DNA of 19,672 bases. It comes from an uncultured Eubacteriales bacterium. GTDB taxonomy: Bacteria > Bacillota_A > Clostridia > Christensenellales > Aristaeellaceae. The stretch lies in the NCBI GenBank assembly GCA_902775835.1, contig CACYNZ010000122.1, positions 1-19,672 of the forward strand, read 5' to 3'. Under the pieces are notes generated by a model. It ran no database searches, was not told the DNA's origin, and was given only the letters and a program-made list of their open reading frames with translations. Positions 1-8,478 of this stretch are shown here, in pieces. Position 1 is the stretch's first letter. Each line of letters begins with the position of its first letter. The position numbers were made by a program, and so were the translations under genes.

Positions 1-1746
1 GGCACCTACAATATCTGCACCAAGGTCACCAATGACGAGTCCTGCCTCGGCGTGACTGCGGTGGCGGATGAGGTACGGGATATCGAGCTGACAGGAGAGA
101 CCAACAAGTACGGCTGGGAAATTCCTGTGGAGACACTGAAGTTCTCCTATTATTCCTGCGATGATGACGCCACCAACCAGAAGGAAGAGGATGAGCGTCT
201 TGCGGAAGTGGATAAGGTGCTCAAGGATGAGTTCAATATTGAGATTGAAAAGCTCATCTATGCCCAGGATTCCACGGAACGCCTGAACCTGATGCTCGCT
301 GCCAATGATTATCCCGAAGTCATTGTCGGCATGAGTGATGCCATGGCAAATACCTTCATCGAGCAGGGACGTGCCATTGAACTGACTCCGTATCTGGAAA
401 AGTATGGACAGAATGTGCTGGCTTCCTATGGTCCCTACATCAACATGCTCAAGGAAGATGACGGAAGCCTGTACAAGCTTTCATCCTGCATCGGAAACAC
501 CACGGATGTCATGGGCCGTGACTTTGAAATCCGCTGGGACCTGTTTGAAAAGACCGGAATGGAGGTTCCCTCCAGCTTTGCTACATTCCATGATGTGGTG
601 AAGGCCATGGTGGAACAGAATCCCACCACGGAAAATGGTGAGAAAGTATACGGCTTCACGGCTTTCACGCTCAAGGGCGAGGAATTCTTCGCCACGCCTC
701 TTCTGTACATGGGATTCTATAATGCACCCACGGGTATTTACAAGATGAATGATGACGGCAGCATTTCCTACTGGATTGATACCGAGGAAGGCCGCACGGT
801 TGCCAAGTATATCAACCAGTTCTGGCGTGAAGGTCTGATTGATCCCGATTTCCAGACAAAGGATTACGATACATCAAAATCCTTCATGTCTTCCGGCCGC
901 GTGGTGGCCAATATCGGCACCTGGTGGCACAATTTCGTCGGCGGACATCAGATCTGGGAAACCACTGATCCCAACTATACCATCAACAAGCATATGCGCT
1001 CCATCACCTGGGAGGAGACCGATGCCACTCCTCAGCTGATCTCCAATAACTATATCCGTTCCGCCCGCGTGATCATCACGGATAAGTGCACGGATCCCGC
1101 AGCCATCGTCCGCTATCTGGACTGGCAGACCTCTCCTCTGGGCGTTGCTTTCAACTCCATGGGCCCGGAAGGCAGCGACAAAGCCTGGTATATCGGTGAA
1201 GACGGCCTCATCTATGTCAACGACAAATACTGGTATGGCGATCCCGGCAACAATTCCTTCCTCTGGGATGATTTTGAGACAAAAGAATGCGGCGGTTGGA
1301 ACTATCCCATTGCTAACCCGGGCTATACAGCCATCAATGCCGTGGACGATCCTGCCAAGGGCTGGGGCGATCCTGTTTCCAAGGTCAATATGTGGGATCT
1401 GATTCCGGATTATTCCAAGCTGGATCCGGAACGTCTGTCCATCGGCATGCAGATGTATCTCCTGGATGCCCAGACGGCCAAGACCTATATTTCTGACATG
1501 ACGGCCTGGACCGTGTCCTTCTCTTCTGAGAGTGAGGAAGCGATTATCCAGCAGGATGTCAAGGAACAGCTTCTCGAAGACTGGTGCAACTGCATTATGG
1601 CTTCCTCTGAGGAAGAATGCGACGCTCTGTATGACGTCATGGTCGAGAATGCTCATGACCTTGGACTGGACAAGCTGGTTGCAGCACAGCAGGAAGTTGT
1701 GTCTGTGAACATGGCCAAGCTTGATGGCAGCTATTTCAACAAGTAA
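1..1746 (+). CDS. Extracellular sugar-binding protein of an ABC importer (LplA-like), 5' partial
   Basis: Frame 1 is open from the first base, so the gene begins upstream; the first in-window GTG (base 52) is internal to the reading frame and not a credible start. The visible 581 residues form a family 1 solute-binding protein of the large LplA/YtcQ type, which delivers complex oligosaccharides to a membrane permease pair. Typical segments are seen: RLNLMLAANDYPEVIVG near residue 95, the GRAIELTPYLEKYGQNV stretch near 125, LYKLSSCIGN near 158 and NIGTWWHNFVGG near 304. The protein is acidic and rich in Trp and Tyr, as expected for sugar binding. Signal peptide and lipobox, if present, are outside the window. 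The protein is probably the first stage of sugar uptake for the cytoplasmic glycosidases encoded just downstream. The permeases are not in the window. Family is confident, ligand is not. Confidence 0.88.
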   Translation, partial: GTYNICTKVTNDESCLGVTAVADEVRDIELTGETNKYGWEIPVETLKFSYYSCDDDATNQKEEDERLAEVDKVLKDEFNIEIEKLIYAQDSTERLNLMLAANDYPEVIVGMSDAMANTFIEQGRAIELTPYLEKYGQNVLASYGPYINMLKEDDGSLYKLSSCIGNTTDVMGRDFEIRWDLFEKTGMEVPSSFATFHDVVKAMVEQNPTTENGEKVYGFTAFTLKGEEFFATPLLYMGFYNAPTGIYKMNDDGSISYWIDTEEGRTVAKYINQFWREGLIDPDFQTKDYDTSKSFMSSGRVVANIGTWWHNFVGGHQIWETTDPNYTINKHMRSITWEETDATPQLISNNYIRSARVIITDKCTDPAAIVRYLDWQTSPLGVAFNSMGPEGSDKAWYIGEDGLIYVNDKYWYGDPGNNSFLWDDFETKECGGWNYPIANPGYTAINAVDDPAKGWGDPVSKVNMWDLIPDYSKLDPERLSIGMQMYLLDAQTAKTYISDMTAWTVSFSSESEEAIIQQDVKEQLLEDWCNCIMASSEEECDALYDVMVENAHDLGLDKLVAAQQEVVSVNMAKLDGSYFNK

Positions 1747-1785
1747 GTCAGAGGGATCATTTCGAACAAGCGATTCCCTGAAGAT

Positions 1786-1820
1786 GGGGGAAGTCCGTTT
1801 TCGGGCTTCCCCCTTTATAT
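1786..1820 (+). terminator. Hairpin between binding protein and glycosidase genes (leaky terminator or processing stem)
   Basis: A 12-bp stem (arms 1786-1797 and 1802-1813, one G:U pair) closes a TTTT loop and is followed by TTTATAT. The short T tract suggests partial termination or 3'-end stabilisation rather than a full stop. This would give much more binding-protein message than glycosidase message, a common arrangement in sugar operons. The next gene starts 24 bases downstream with its own strong ribosome binding site. Confidence 0.65.
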
Positions 1821-1844
1821 GCCGGAACAGAAAGGAGGCAGCGC

Positions 1845-4502
1845 ATGGCAGGACAGTTTGAACTGGTTACATCCCGCATGCATGCCCGGATCTCCGATGG
1901 CCTGCTCACTTCCATTATGCCGGGGGCGAATGTATCTTCAGCCCGCGAAAGCGGTTTTTTCCGGGCTGACCAGGGAACTGGAAAGATACGCGTGGTTTAC
2001 GAGATGGATGGGCAGCGGAAAAAGGCGGAAACCGGGGCGGTGGATGAAGAGTCATATGAAGAGACGAACTGCGGATGTGCACTTATGACACGGTTTTCCC
2101 GGAATGAGGATCTGTATCAGGAGAATCTGTGGAGCGCGGATGACGGACTTACCTGGACGCTGCGCATCTGCAATGTGTCCGGCCGCCCGGTCCATATACT
2201 GGATCTGGGGCTGCTGTTTTCCTTTGACTCGGATTTCGCATGGGGTGGAAAGGCGGCGGACAAGGTCATTGCGAAGCTGTTCGTCGGAGGACATGGGACA
2301 CGGATTACCGCCGGTTACTGTGACGGGCACGGTCCGCTTCTGCTGATCACGCCCAGGGGCAGTACCCGGATGCTGTATATGACGCCAGAGGGAAAGCGCG
2401 GTGCTTTTGCGCTCTATCCGGAAGCGAGCACCGTGCGGGAGGAGGCAGAACGCCAGGGTGCCCGCCTGCATCTGCCGTCCCATACCTGCATGCTTGCGTC
2501 GGGCGAAAAAGCGGAGTATGTGCTTCGCTTTGCCTGGGCGGAAGACCAGGAGCGGGCCAGGGAAATGCTTGCCGGGGAAAGCGCGGACATCCAGGTGCTT
2601 CCGGGCATGACGGTGCCCCGCGGGGAGAAGGTGCGGCTGAGCGTGGACACTGCATGGGAAAACCCTCAGCTGCAGCTGCCGGAAGGCGCTTCCCTGCTTC
2701 GGACTTGGGAGGCGGGAAAACGGAGTAACTATGAAATCTGTTTCCGGGATCTCGGAGAGCAGACAGTCTGGCTCGTAAGCGGGGATGGAAGGAGCATGAA
2801 CCTGGATTTCTTTTCCACAGAACCGCTTTCGGTTATGCTGAGGAAACGCGGGGCGTTCATTGCAGCACATCAGCACAGGGATCCGGATAAATGGTATGAC
2901 GGTCTTCTGGCGGAATGGAGCAATGACACGCACAAAATGCTCGGGCCGGATGACTATGACAGAATTCATGGATGGCGTATTTATGAAGTGACCTGTGACG
3001 ATCCGGGGCTGAGCAAGCCGGCGTTTCTGGCTGCGAAAAATGCAGAGATTCCGGAAGAAGCGGAAATCCGAGCGCTTGACCGGTATGTGGAGCGTTTCGT
3101 CTGGGGCGGGCTTCAGTGTACAGAGGAGGAAGAATATCCGTACGCGATCTACGGGATCCCGGACTGGAAGCAGCTGCGTGACAGTCCGGATCCGGATGTC
3201 AAAGGCCGGGAGCATATATGGCGTATCTATGATTATCCTCATCTGGCACTTATGTATTTCAGTCTGTACAGAATTGTTCTGCATGATCCCGCAGCACCAC
3301 TCACTCAGGATAGGCTGACCTATCTGTGCAGGGCAGCGCGCACGCTCATCGCCATGTACACTGTGCCTCTGGAACTGGATGGCTGGAGTGCCTTTGGCAC
3401 GGGACTTTACAATGAACTGGTGACAGAGGAGATCCTGGATGCGCTGGAGCATGAACAGTTAAGGGACCTGAAACGGCGTTTGGAACGGCTGTGGAACCGG
3501 AAGGCCTACACGTTTGTCCATCGACAGGCAGACGTGTTCGGTTCGGAATATCCTTTTGACACCACTGGCTTTGAGTCCACCCAGGCACTGGCGGATCGGG
3601 CACAGAAGATTTCCGTGGCCGACAGCGGGGCAAGAATGGAGGACCGGGAGATCTCGCCGGTTCAGGCGGAACAGTTTCTGCACCGGCAGATGCAGTGCAA
3701 TATCGCATGCCGGGGCGTTCTGGAGCCGGGGTATGGGCTTTATGGATCGGATATCCGTGGGGATAATTTGCATTATACGCTCAGCTACATGTCTCAGATG
3801 GGCGGCTGGGCCGTAATGCAGTATGCGCTGTACCATGCGGAGAACCCGTTCCCGTATCTGAGGCTGGGATACGGATCCCTGATGAGTTCCTGGGCTCTGC
3901 TGAACAGTGGGGATGCCAGGAGTGCGTATGGCTTCTGGTACCCGGGAAAGGAAAGTGACGGAGCGGCAGGCGGTGGCTTCGAACCGTCTTTCCTCGGCGA
4001 AACCTGGCTTCAGCAGAAGCATCATGGGGGAAGCTGGTATTATTCCTGTGAGATTGATCTGGGTTACTGCGGTTATCTGCGGGGTGCCTGTTCGTATGCC
4101 GCCCTGGATCCGTTATTTGGACCGGTGCTGGTGGGAGCGCACTTGGAAAGAGCGGGAAACCGGATCAGTATCCGTCCCGCAGACGGTGTTCGAAGGCGCA
4201 TGCATTTCATTACCATGCAGGCAAAAATGCATGTGCTGGCGGAGAACGCACAGATCGAAAAGCTGACTGTGAACAGAGACAGCGGAATATTGGAGATGGA
4301 ACTGAAGCCGTATCCTGCCCGGAAGCAGACAGAGGTCCAGGTTGCGTTGGAAAGCCGGTGTGGACGGAGCTGGAGCAGACAGGCGTGTCAGGACACAGAA
4401 TGCAGCAGGGATGGCGAACACTTGGTCCTGTGCTGGCCGATGCCTGACTGGATCGGTGATCTTGCGGATAAGCTGACAGAGGAGGGGACAGAAGATGTTT
4501 GA
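1845..4502 (+). CDS. DUF5695-like protein, putative cytoplasmic glycoside hydrolase
   Basis: The 885-residue protein resembles the DUF5695 family by several remembered conserved blocks: DPDKWYDG (346-353), GWRIYEVTCDDPGLSKPAFL (about 376-395), IWRIYDYPH (458-466), LSYMSQMGGWAV (about 646-657), FWYPGKESDGAAGGGFEP (697-714) and SWYYSCEIDLGYCG (730-743). The layout suggests an N-terminal beta domain (1 to about 330), a helical toroid-like domain (about 340-770) and a C-terminal beta domain, as in (alpha/alpha)6 glycosidases. Candidate catalytic acids are D463, D705, E713, E736 and D738, but none is proven. There is no signal peptide, so it acts inside the cell. The start ATG has AAAGGAGG at 1831-1838, 6 bases upstream. 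The gene overlaps the GH127 gene by 8 bases, which points to coupled translation and a shared substrate. The reaction is unknown. Confidence 0.8.
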   Translation: MAGQFELVTSRMHARISDGLLTSIMPGANVSSARESGFFRADQGTGKIRVVYEMDGQRKKAETGAVDEESYEETNCGCALMTRFSRNEDLYQENLWSADDGLTWTLRICNVSGRPVHILDLGLLFSFDSDFAWGGKAADKVIAKLFVGGHGTRITAGYCDGHGPLLLITPRGSTRMLYMTPEGKRGAFALYPEASTVREEAERQGARLHLPSHTCMLASGEKAEYVLRFAWAEDQERAREMLAGESADIQVLPGMTVPRGEKVRLSVDTAWENPQLQLPEGASLLRTWEAGKRSNYEICFRDLGEQTVWLVSGDGRSMNLDFFSTEPLSVMLRKRGAFIAAHQHRDPDKWYDGLLAEWSNDTHKMLGPDDYDRIHGWRIYEVTCDDPGLSKPAFLAAKNAEIPEEAEIRALDRYVERFVWGGLQCTEEEEYPYAIYGIPDWKQLRDSPDPDVKGREHIWRIYDYPHLALMYFSLYRIVLHDPAAPLTQDRLTYLCRAARTLIAMYTVPLELDGWSAFGTGLYNELVTEEILDALEHEQLRDLKRRLERLWNRKAYTFVHRQADVFGSEYPFDTTGFESTQALADRAQKISVADSGARMEDREISPVQAEQFLHRQMQCNIACRGVLEPGYGLYGSDIRGDNLHYTLSYMSQMGGWAVMQYALYHAENPFPYLRLGYGSLMSSWALLNSGDARSAYGFWYPGKESDGAAGGGFEPSFLGETWLQQKHHGGSWYYSCEIDLGYCGYLRGACSYAALDPLFGPVLVGAHLERAGNRISIRPADGVRRRMHFITMQAKMHVLAENAQIEKLTVNRDSGILEMELKPYPARKQTEVQVALESRCGRSWSRQACQDTECSRDGEHLVLCWPMPDWIGDLADKLTEEGTEDV

Positions 4503-6402
4503 CAATCATTCGCTACCGATAAACAGTGTGCGGGTATCTGACCCGTTTTGGGACAGCCGGATTCTCAATGCAGTGGAGCGTGTCATTCCGTACCAGTGGC
4601 GGGTGCTCAATGATGCGGAGCCGGGGGCGGAGAAAAGTCATGCTGTGATGAATTTCCGAATTGCGGCGGGACTTGAGGAAGGTGAGTTCGGAGGGCGCCA
4701 GTTTCAGGACAGTGATCTGGCAAAATGGATGGAAGCGGCATCTTTCAGCCTGATGTACCGGGACAGTCCGGAAATCCGCGCCCATCTGGACGAGGCAATC
4801 GGACTGCTGGAAAAGGCACAGCAGCCGGATGGCTATCTGGATACGCACTATATTCTCAAAAAGCCGGACCGCAAGTGGAAAGAGCTTGCTCATGGCCATG
4901 AACTGTACTGCGCCGGGCACATGCTGGAAGCTGCGGTGGCATATACGCAGGTGACAGGGGATGACCGGTTCATGAAGGTCATGGATCGCTTGGTGGATCT
5001 GATAGATGCCACGTTTGGAAAGGACCCGGGAAAGACGGAAGGATATCCGGGTCACGAAGAGATTGAACTGGCCCTTATGAAGGCATATGCGCTGAAACAG
5101 GACGAAAAGTATCTGCGCCTGGCGGATTATTTCATCCGGGCCAGGGCGGCTGTACCTGGTTTCAAGGAGAATGATCCCGTATACCGGGAGTATGCGGAAA
5201 AAGACCGGAGCCTGGATGCGAGTTATTATCAGGCGCATAAGCCGCTGACGGAGCAGGAGAGTGCGGAAGGACATGCGGTGCGCGCCATGTATCTGTTTAC
5301 CGGTGCCGCGGATGTGGCGCTGGCCACCGGAGCACAGGATCTGAAAGCAGCCCTGGAGAGACTGTGGAACAATGTGACCCGCAGGCGGATGTATATCACA
5401 GGTGGTGTAGGTTCTCAGGGCGCCGGAGAACGCTTCACCATTGACTACGACCTTCCCAATGATACCTGCTACACTGAGACCTGCGCTTCTGTGGGACTCG
5501 CCATGTGGGCACTGCGCATGCTCCGGCTGGATCCGAAAGCTGAGTATGCGGACATCATGGAGCGGGCACTGTATAACAATGTGCTAAGTGGAATAGCGGT
5601 GGACGGTGAGCATTATTTCTATGTCAATCCGCTTCAGATTCGGCCCGAAACTGCAAGGTTCCGTGCAGACCTGGCAGATGTGGAGCCCAGCCGCGTCAAG
5701 TGGTTCGGATGTGCCTGCTGCCCGCCCAATGTGATCCGCACACTGACCGGACTCGGCGGATATGTGGCCACGCGCATGGACGAAAGAATCTATCTGCATC
5801 TGTATGTCGGCAGCCAGATTGATCTGGGCGGCGGAAGCATTCTGGAGATCAAGACGGAAATGCCGTGGGAAGGCGAAGCAGAGATCCATGCTGCATCGGA
5901 ACGGGCTGTGGACCTGGCATTGCGTATTCCCGGATACGCCGGCAGCTTTGACATACAACTGGATGGACAGTCATGTTTTTGGCAGGAACGCCAGGGTTAT
6001 GCCTTCCTCACTTTGCCGCCCGGCGGAACGCTCAGAATCAGTTTTGCCATGAAGCCTCAGGTGATCGCCGCCAATCCGCATGTGCAGGAAGATTGCGGAA
6101 AGGTATGTGTACTTCGCGGGCCCTTTGTCTATTGCGCGGAAGAGGCGGATAACGGAAAAGATCTGCAGGATATCCGGCTGAATGTGAATGCACCTCTGTC
6201 TGTGGAGAAGTCTGACCTGTTTGGCGGCATCCGGGTAATCCAGGCGGAAGGATGGAAAACAGATCCGGAAGCATTTGCAGACGATGTCCTGTACCGCGAT
6301 ATATCGGGCGTGAAGGAAAAGGAAACGCAGGTGACACTGATTCCGTATCACCTGTGGAACAATCGTGGCGAGGGCGAAATGTCTGTCTGGCTGCGTGCAT
6401 AA
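4495..6402 (+). CDS. GH127 beta-L-arabinofuranosidase (DUF1680 family)
   Basis: This 635-residue protein is a GH127 member, close in length to HypBA1 of Bifidobacterium longum (658). HypBA1 removes beta-L-arabinofuranose, including from hydroxyproline-linked arabino-oligosaccharides, with a zinc-bound cysteine as nucleophile. The key residues can be placed: E312 (in GERF) as acid/base, E328 and C330 (in YTETCAS) plus C408 and C409 (in CACCPPN) as zinc ligands, with C408 as the expected nucleophile. Their spacing matches the known enzyme closely. Other family marks are AHGHELYCAGH (about 138-148) and the MYITGGVGSQG stretch just before E312. No signal peptide is present, so it works on imported material. 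GGAGGGG at 4481-4487 lies 7 bases before the ATG, inside the preceding gene, whose end it overlaps by 8 bases. GH146 or another related arabinofuranosidase activity is a minor alternative. Confidence 0.92.
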   Translation: MFDNHSLPINSVRVSDPFWDSRILNAVERVIPYQWRVLNDAEPGAEKSHAVMNFRIAAGLEEGEFGGRQFQDSDLAKWMEAASFSLMYRDSPEIRAHLDEAIGLLEKAQQPDGYLDTHYILKKPDRKWKELAHGHELYCAGHMLEAAVAYTQVTGDDRFMKVMDRLVDLIDATFGKDPGKTEGYPGHEEIELALMKAYALKQDEKYLRLADYFIRARAAVPGFKENDPVYREYAEKDRSLDASYYQAHKPLTEQESAEGHAVRAMYLFTGAADVALATGAQDLKAALERLWNNVTRRRMYITGGVGSQGAGERFTIDYDLPNDTCYTETCASVGLAMWALRMLRLDPKAEYADIMERALYNNVLSGIAVDGEHYFYVNPLQIRPETARFRADLADVEPSRVKWFGCACCPPNVIRTLTGLGGYVATRMDERIYLHLYVGSQIDLGGGSILEIKTEMPWEGEAEIHAASERAVDLALRIPGYAGSFDIQLDGQSCFWQERQGYAFLTLPPGGTLRISFAMKPQVIAANPHVQEDCGKVCVLRGPFVYCAEEADNGKDLQDIRLNVNAPLSVEKSDLFGGIRVIQAEGWKTDPEAFADDVLYRDISGVKEKETQVTLIPYHLWNNRGEGEMSVWLRA

Positions 6403-6411
6403 GGAGCGTGT

Positions 6412-8424
6412 ATGGCAAGGTTTGAAAGCTCAGGGGATGCACTCCTGATCCGCGTTGGACCGGAAATCCTTCGTCTGGAAGCCTGGGGAGATGACAGTCT
6501 GCGCGTGCGTGCCCGCATGATGGGGCCGATTCTGGACTGGGACTGGGCATTGCTTCCGAAACCGGAGGTGGCGCAGGCTGTGTCTGTCTGCATCCGGGAG
6601 GATCAGATGCAGGCTTCGATAACCAATGGCTGGATCACGGCAGAAGTGTTCTATGACTCATGGTTCCGGAACGTTCAGATTGTGTACCGCAATGGAGAGG
6701 GTCGTGAACTTCTGCGGGAAGCAGGATATCAGGGAGGCTGGAAGCTGCGATGCCGCCACTGGAAGACACTGTCAGGCGGATGCTCTGCACTGAAGGTGAC
6801 GTTTGAAAGTGATCCGGAAGAAAAGCTTTTCGGCATGGGAGAGTATCAGACAGAAGAACTGAACCGGAAAAACTGCATGCTCTCTCTTTCACAGCATAAT
6901 ACCCAGGCTTCCGTTCCCTTCGTCATCTCCTCGGCAGGATATGGTTTCTTCTGGCATAATCCGGCTGTGGGCCGCGCAGTGTTTGCCAGAAACTTTATGG
7001 AGTGGAGCGCTGAGGTTACGCAGCAGATGGATTACTGGATCACAGCCGGGAATACACCCCGCGTTCTTGAGCATGCCTTTGCCCGGGTGGTGGGTACGGC
7101 ACCTATGATGCCGGAGTTCGGACTCGGCTTCTGGCAGAGTCGGCTTCGCTACTGGAACCAGGAACAGCTTCTGGAGACGGCACGGGAATACCGGCGGCGC
7201 GGACTTCCGCTGGATGTGATCGCCTGCGATTTCTTTCACTGGAGGCATATGGGGGATTTCCGGTTCGAGGAAGAGTTCTTTCCGGACCCCGCGGCCATGG
7301 TCCGTGAACTGAAAGACATGGGAACAGAGCTGATGGTCAGTGTATGGCCGCAGATATCCCTGCGCAGTGAGAACTATGTGGAAATGCGCGACGAAGGCCT
7401 GCTGGTCCGTACAGTGCGGGGAAATCCTGTGACCATGCAGTTTCCGGAAGACAGCGTGTTTCTGGACGCGACCAATCCGCGCACCCGTGCCTATGTATGG
7501 GAGAAGTGCCGGAAACATTATTATGATCTGGGTGTCCGGGTGTTCTGGCTGGATGAGGCGGAGCCTGAGTATGGCGTGTACGATTTTGACCTGTATCAGT
7601 ATGCGGAAGGAACGGCTGAAGAAGTGAGCAATATCTATCCGCAGCGCTTTGCCAGGGCGTTCTATGAAGGCCAGCAGGCACAGGGACAGAAAGAAATAGT
7701 GAATCTGATCCGCTGCGCCTGGGCAGGGTCCCAGCGCTATGGAGCACTGGTATGGAGCGGTGATATTTCAAGTACATGGGAATCCATGCGGCGGCAGCTG
7801 TGTGCGGGTCTGAGTATTTCCCTGGCAGGCATTCCCTGGTGGAACAGTGATATTGGCGGGTTTGAGGACGGAAGGCCGGAGGATCCGGCGTTCCGGGAAC
7901 TGCTTGTACGTTGGTTTGAGTGGGGTACATTTTGTCCTGTCATGCGTCTGCACGGAGACCGTCTGCCGGATACGCCCCTGAAGCGGCAGGACGGAAGCTC
8001 TGCATTGTTTACCGGTTCTCCGAATGAAGTATGGAGTTTTGGTGAGGATGCCTATGCAATCATGGTGAAATACCTGCAGCTGCGGGAAAGCATGCGCGAT
8101 TATGTCCGTCTGCTGATGCAGCAGGCCCATGAGACCGGGGATCCGGTAATGCGCACCATGTTCTATGAGTTTCCGGAGGACGATGCGTGCTGGGTGCTGA
8201 CGGATCAGTATATGTTCGGCCCGGACATGCTGGTGGCTCCGGTGCTTGCACCCGGGATAACCCGGAGGTCTGTATACCTGCCCGCAGGAGCGGAGTGGAC
8301 CTGTATGCTGGATGGCAGGATGTATCAGGGTGGACAGCATGTGACCGCAGGATGTCCGATTGGGACCATTCCCGTGTTTTTCCGTGCCGGTACGCATGCA
8401 GAACTGGTTGGACGCAATGGCTGA
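6412..8424 (+). CDS. GH31 alpha-glycosidase (alpha-xylosidase-like; exact sugar uncertain)
   Basis: The 670-residue protein has the GH31 layout: an N-terminal beta-sandwich (about 1-225), a TIM barrel (about 235-560) and C-terminal beta domains. The catalytic nucleophile is D381 in FWLDEAEPE, and the general acid/base is D451 in WSGDISSTWESM; the 70-residue gap fits the family. Further barrel marks are CDFFHWRHMGDFRF (272-285), GIPWWNSDIGGFEDG and MRLHGDR. Family members cleave alpha-xylosides, alpha-glucosides, alpha-galactosides or alpha-N-acetylgalactosaminides. The CDFFHW loop and WLDEAEPE motif recall bacterial alpha-xylosidase-like clades, but this does not fix the sugar. There is no signal peptide. 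The start follows AAGGAG, which overlaps the stop codon of the GH127 gene, so the two are translated from one message. It probably removes an alpha-linked end sugar before or after GH127 acts. Confidence 0.9.
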   Translation: MARFESSGDALLIRVGPEILRLEAWGDDSLRVRARMMGPILDWDWALLPKPEVAQAVSVCIREDQMQASITNGWITAEVFYDSWFRNVQIVYRNGEGRELLREAGYQGGWKLRCRHWKTLSGGCSALKVTFESDPEEKLFGMGEYQTEELNRKNCMLSLSQHNTQASVPFVISSAGYGFFWHNPAVGRAVFARNFMEWSAEVTQQMDYWITAGNTPRVLEHAFARVVGTAPMMPEFGLGFWQSRLRYWNQEQLLETAREYRRRGLPLDVIACDFFHWRHMGDFRFEEEFFPDPAAMVRELKDMGTELMVSVWPQISLRSENYVEMRDEGLLVRTVRGNPVTMQFPEDSVFLDATNPRTRAYVWEKCRKHYYDLGVRVFWLDEAEPEYGVYDFDLYQYAEGTAEEVSNIYPQRFARAFYEGQQAQGQKEIVNLIRCAWAGSQRYGALVWSGDISSTWESMRRQLCAGLSISLAGIPWWNSDIGGFEDGRPEDPAFRELLVRWFEWGTFCPVMRLHGDRLPDTPLKRQDGSSALFTGSPNEVWSFGEDAYAIMVKYLQLRESMRDYVRLLMQQAHETGDPVMRTMFYEFPEDDACWVLTDQYMFGPDMLVAPVLAPGITRRSVYLPAGAEWTCMLDGRMYQGGQHVTAGCPIGTIPVFFRAGTHAELVGRNG

Positions 8425-8478
8425 ACAGAGACGATATGACCGTGTGACAGCCATCATTTGATGATGAGGTGAAAGGAA

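Noticed and set aside
2052..3452. Long open frame (466 codons) antisense to the DUF5695-like gene
   Set aside because: Its product is rich in Arg, His and Pro with no motif, typical of a shadow frame; the + strand frame has conserved blocks and a ribosome binding site.
8452..8466. CATCAT-TTG-ATGATG inverted repeat before the M24B gene
   Set aside because: The stem is only 6 A/T-rich base pairs with a 3-base loop and no T run, so it is not a credible terminator; an operator role has no support.
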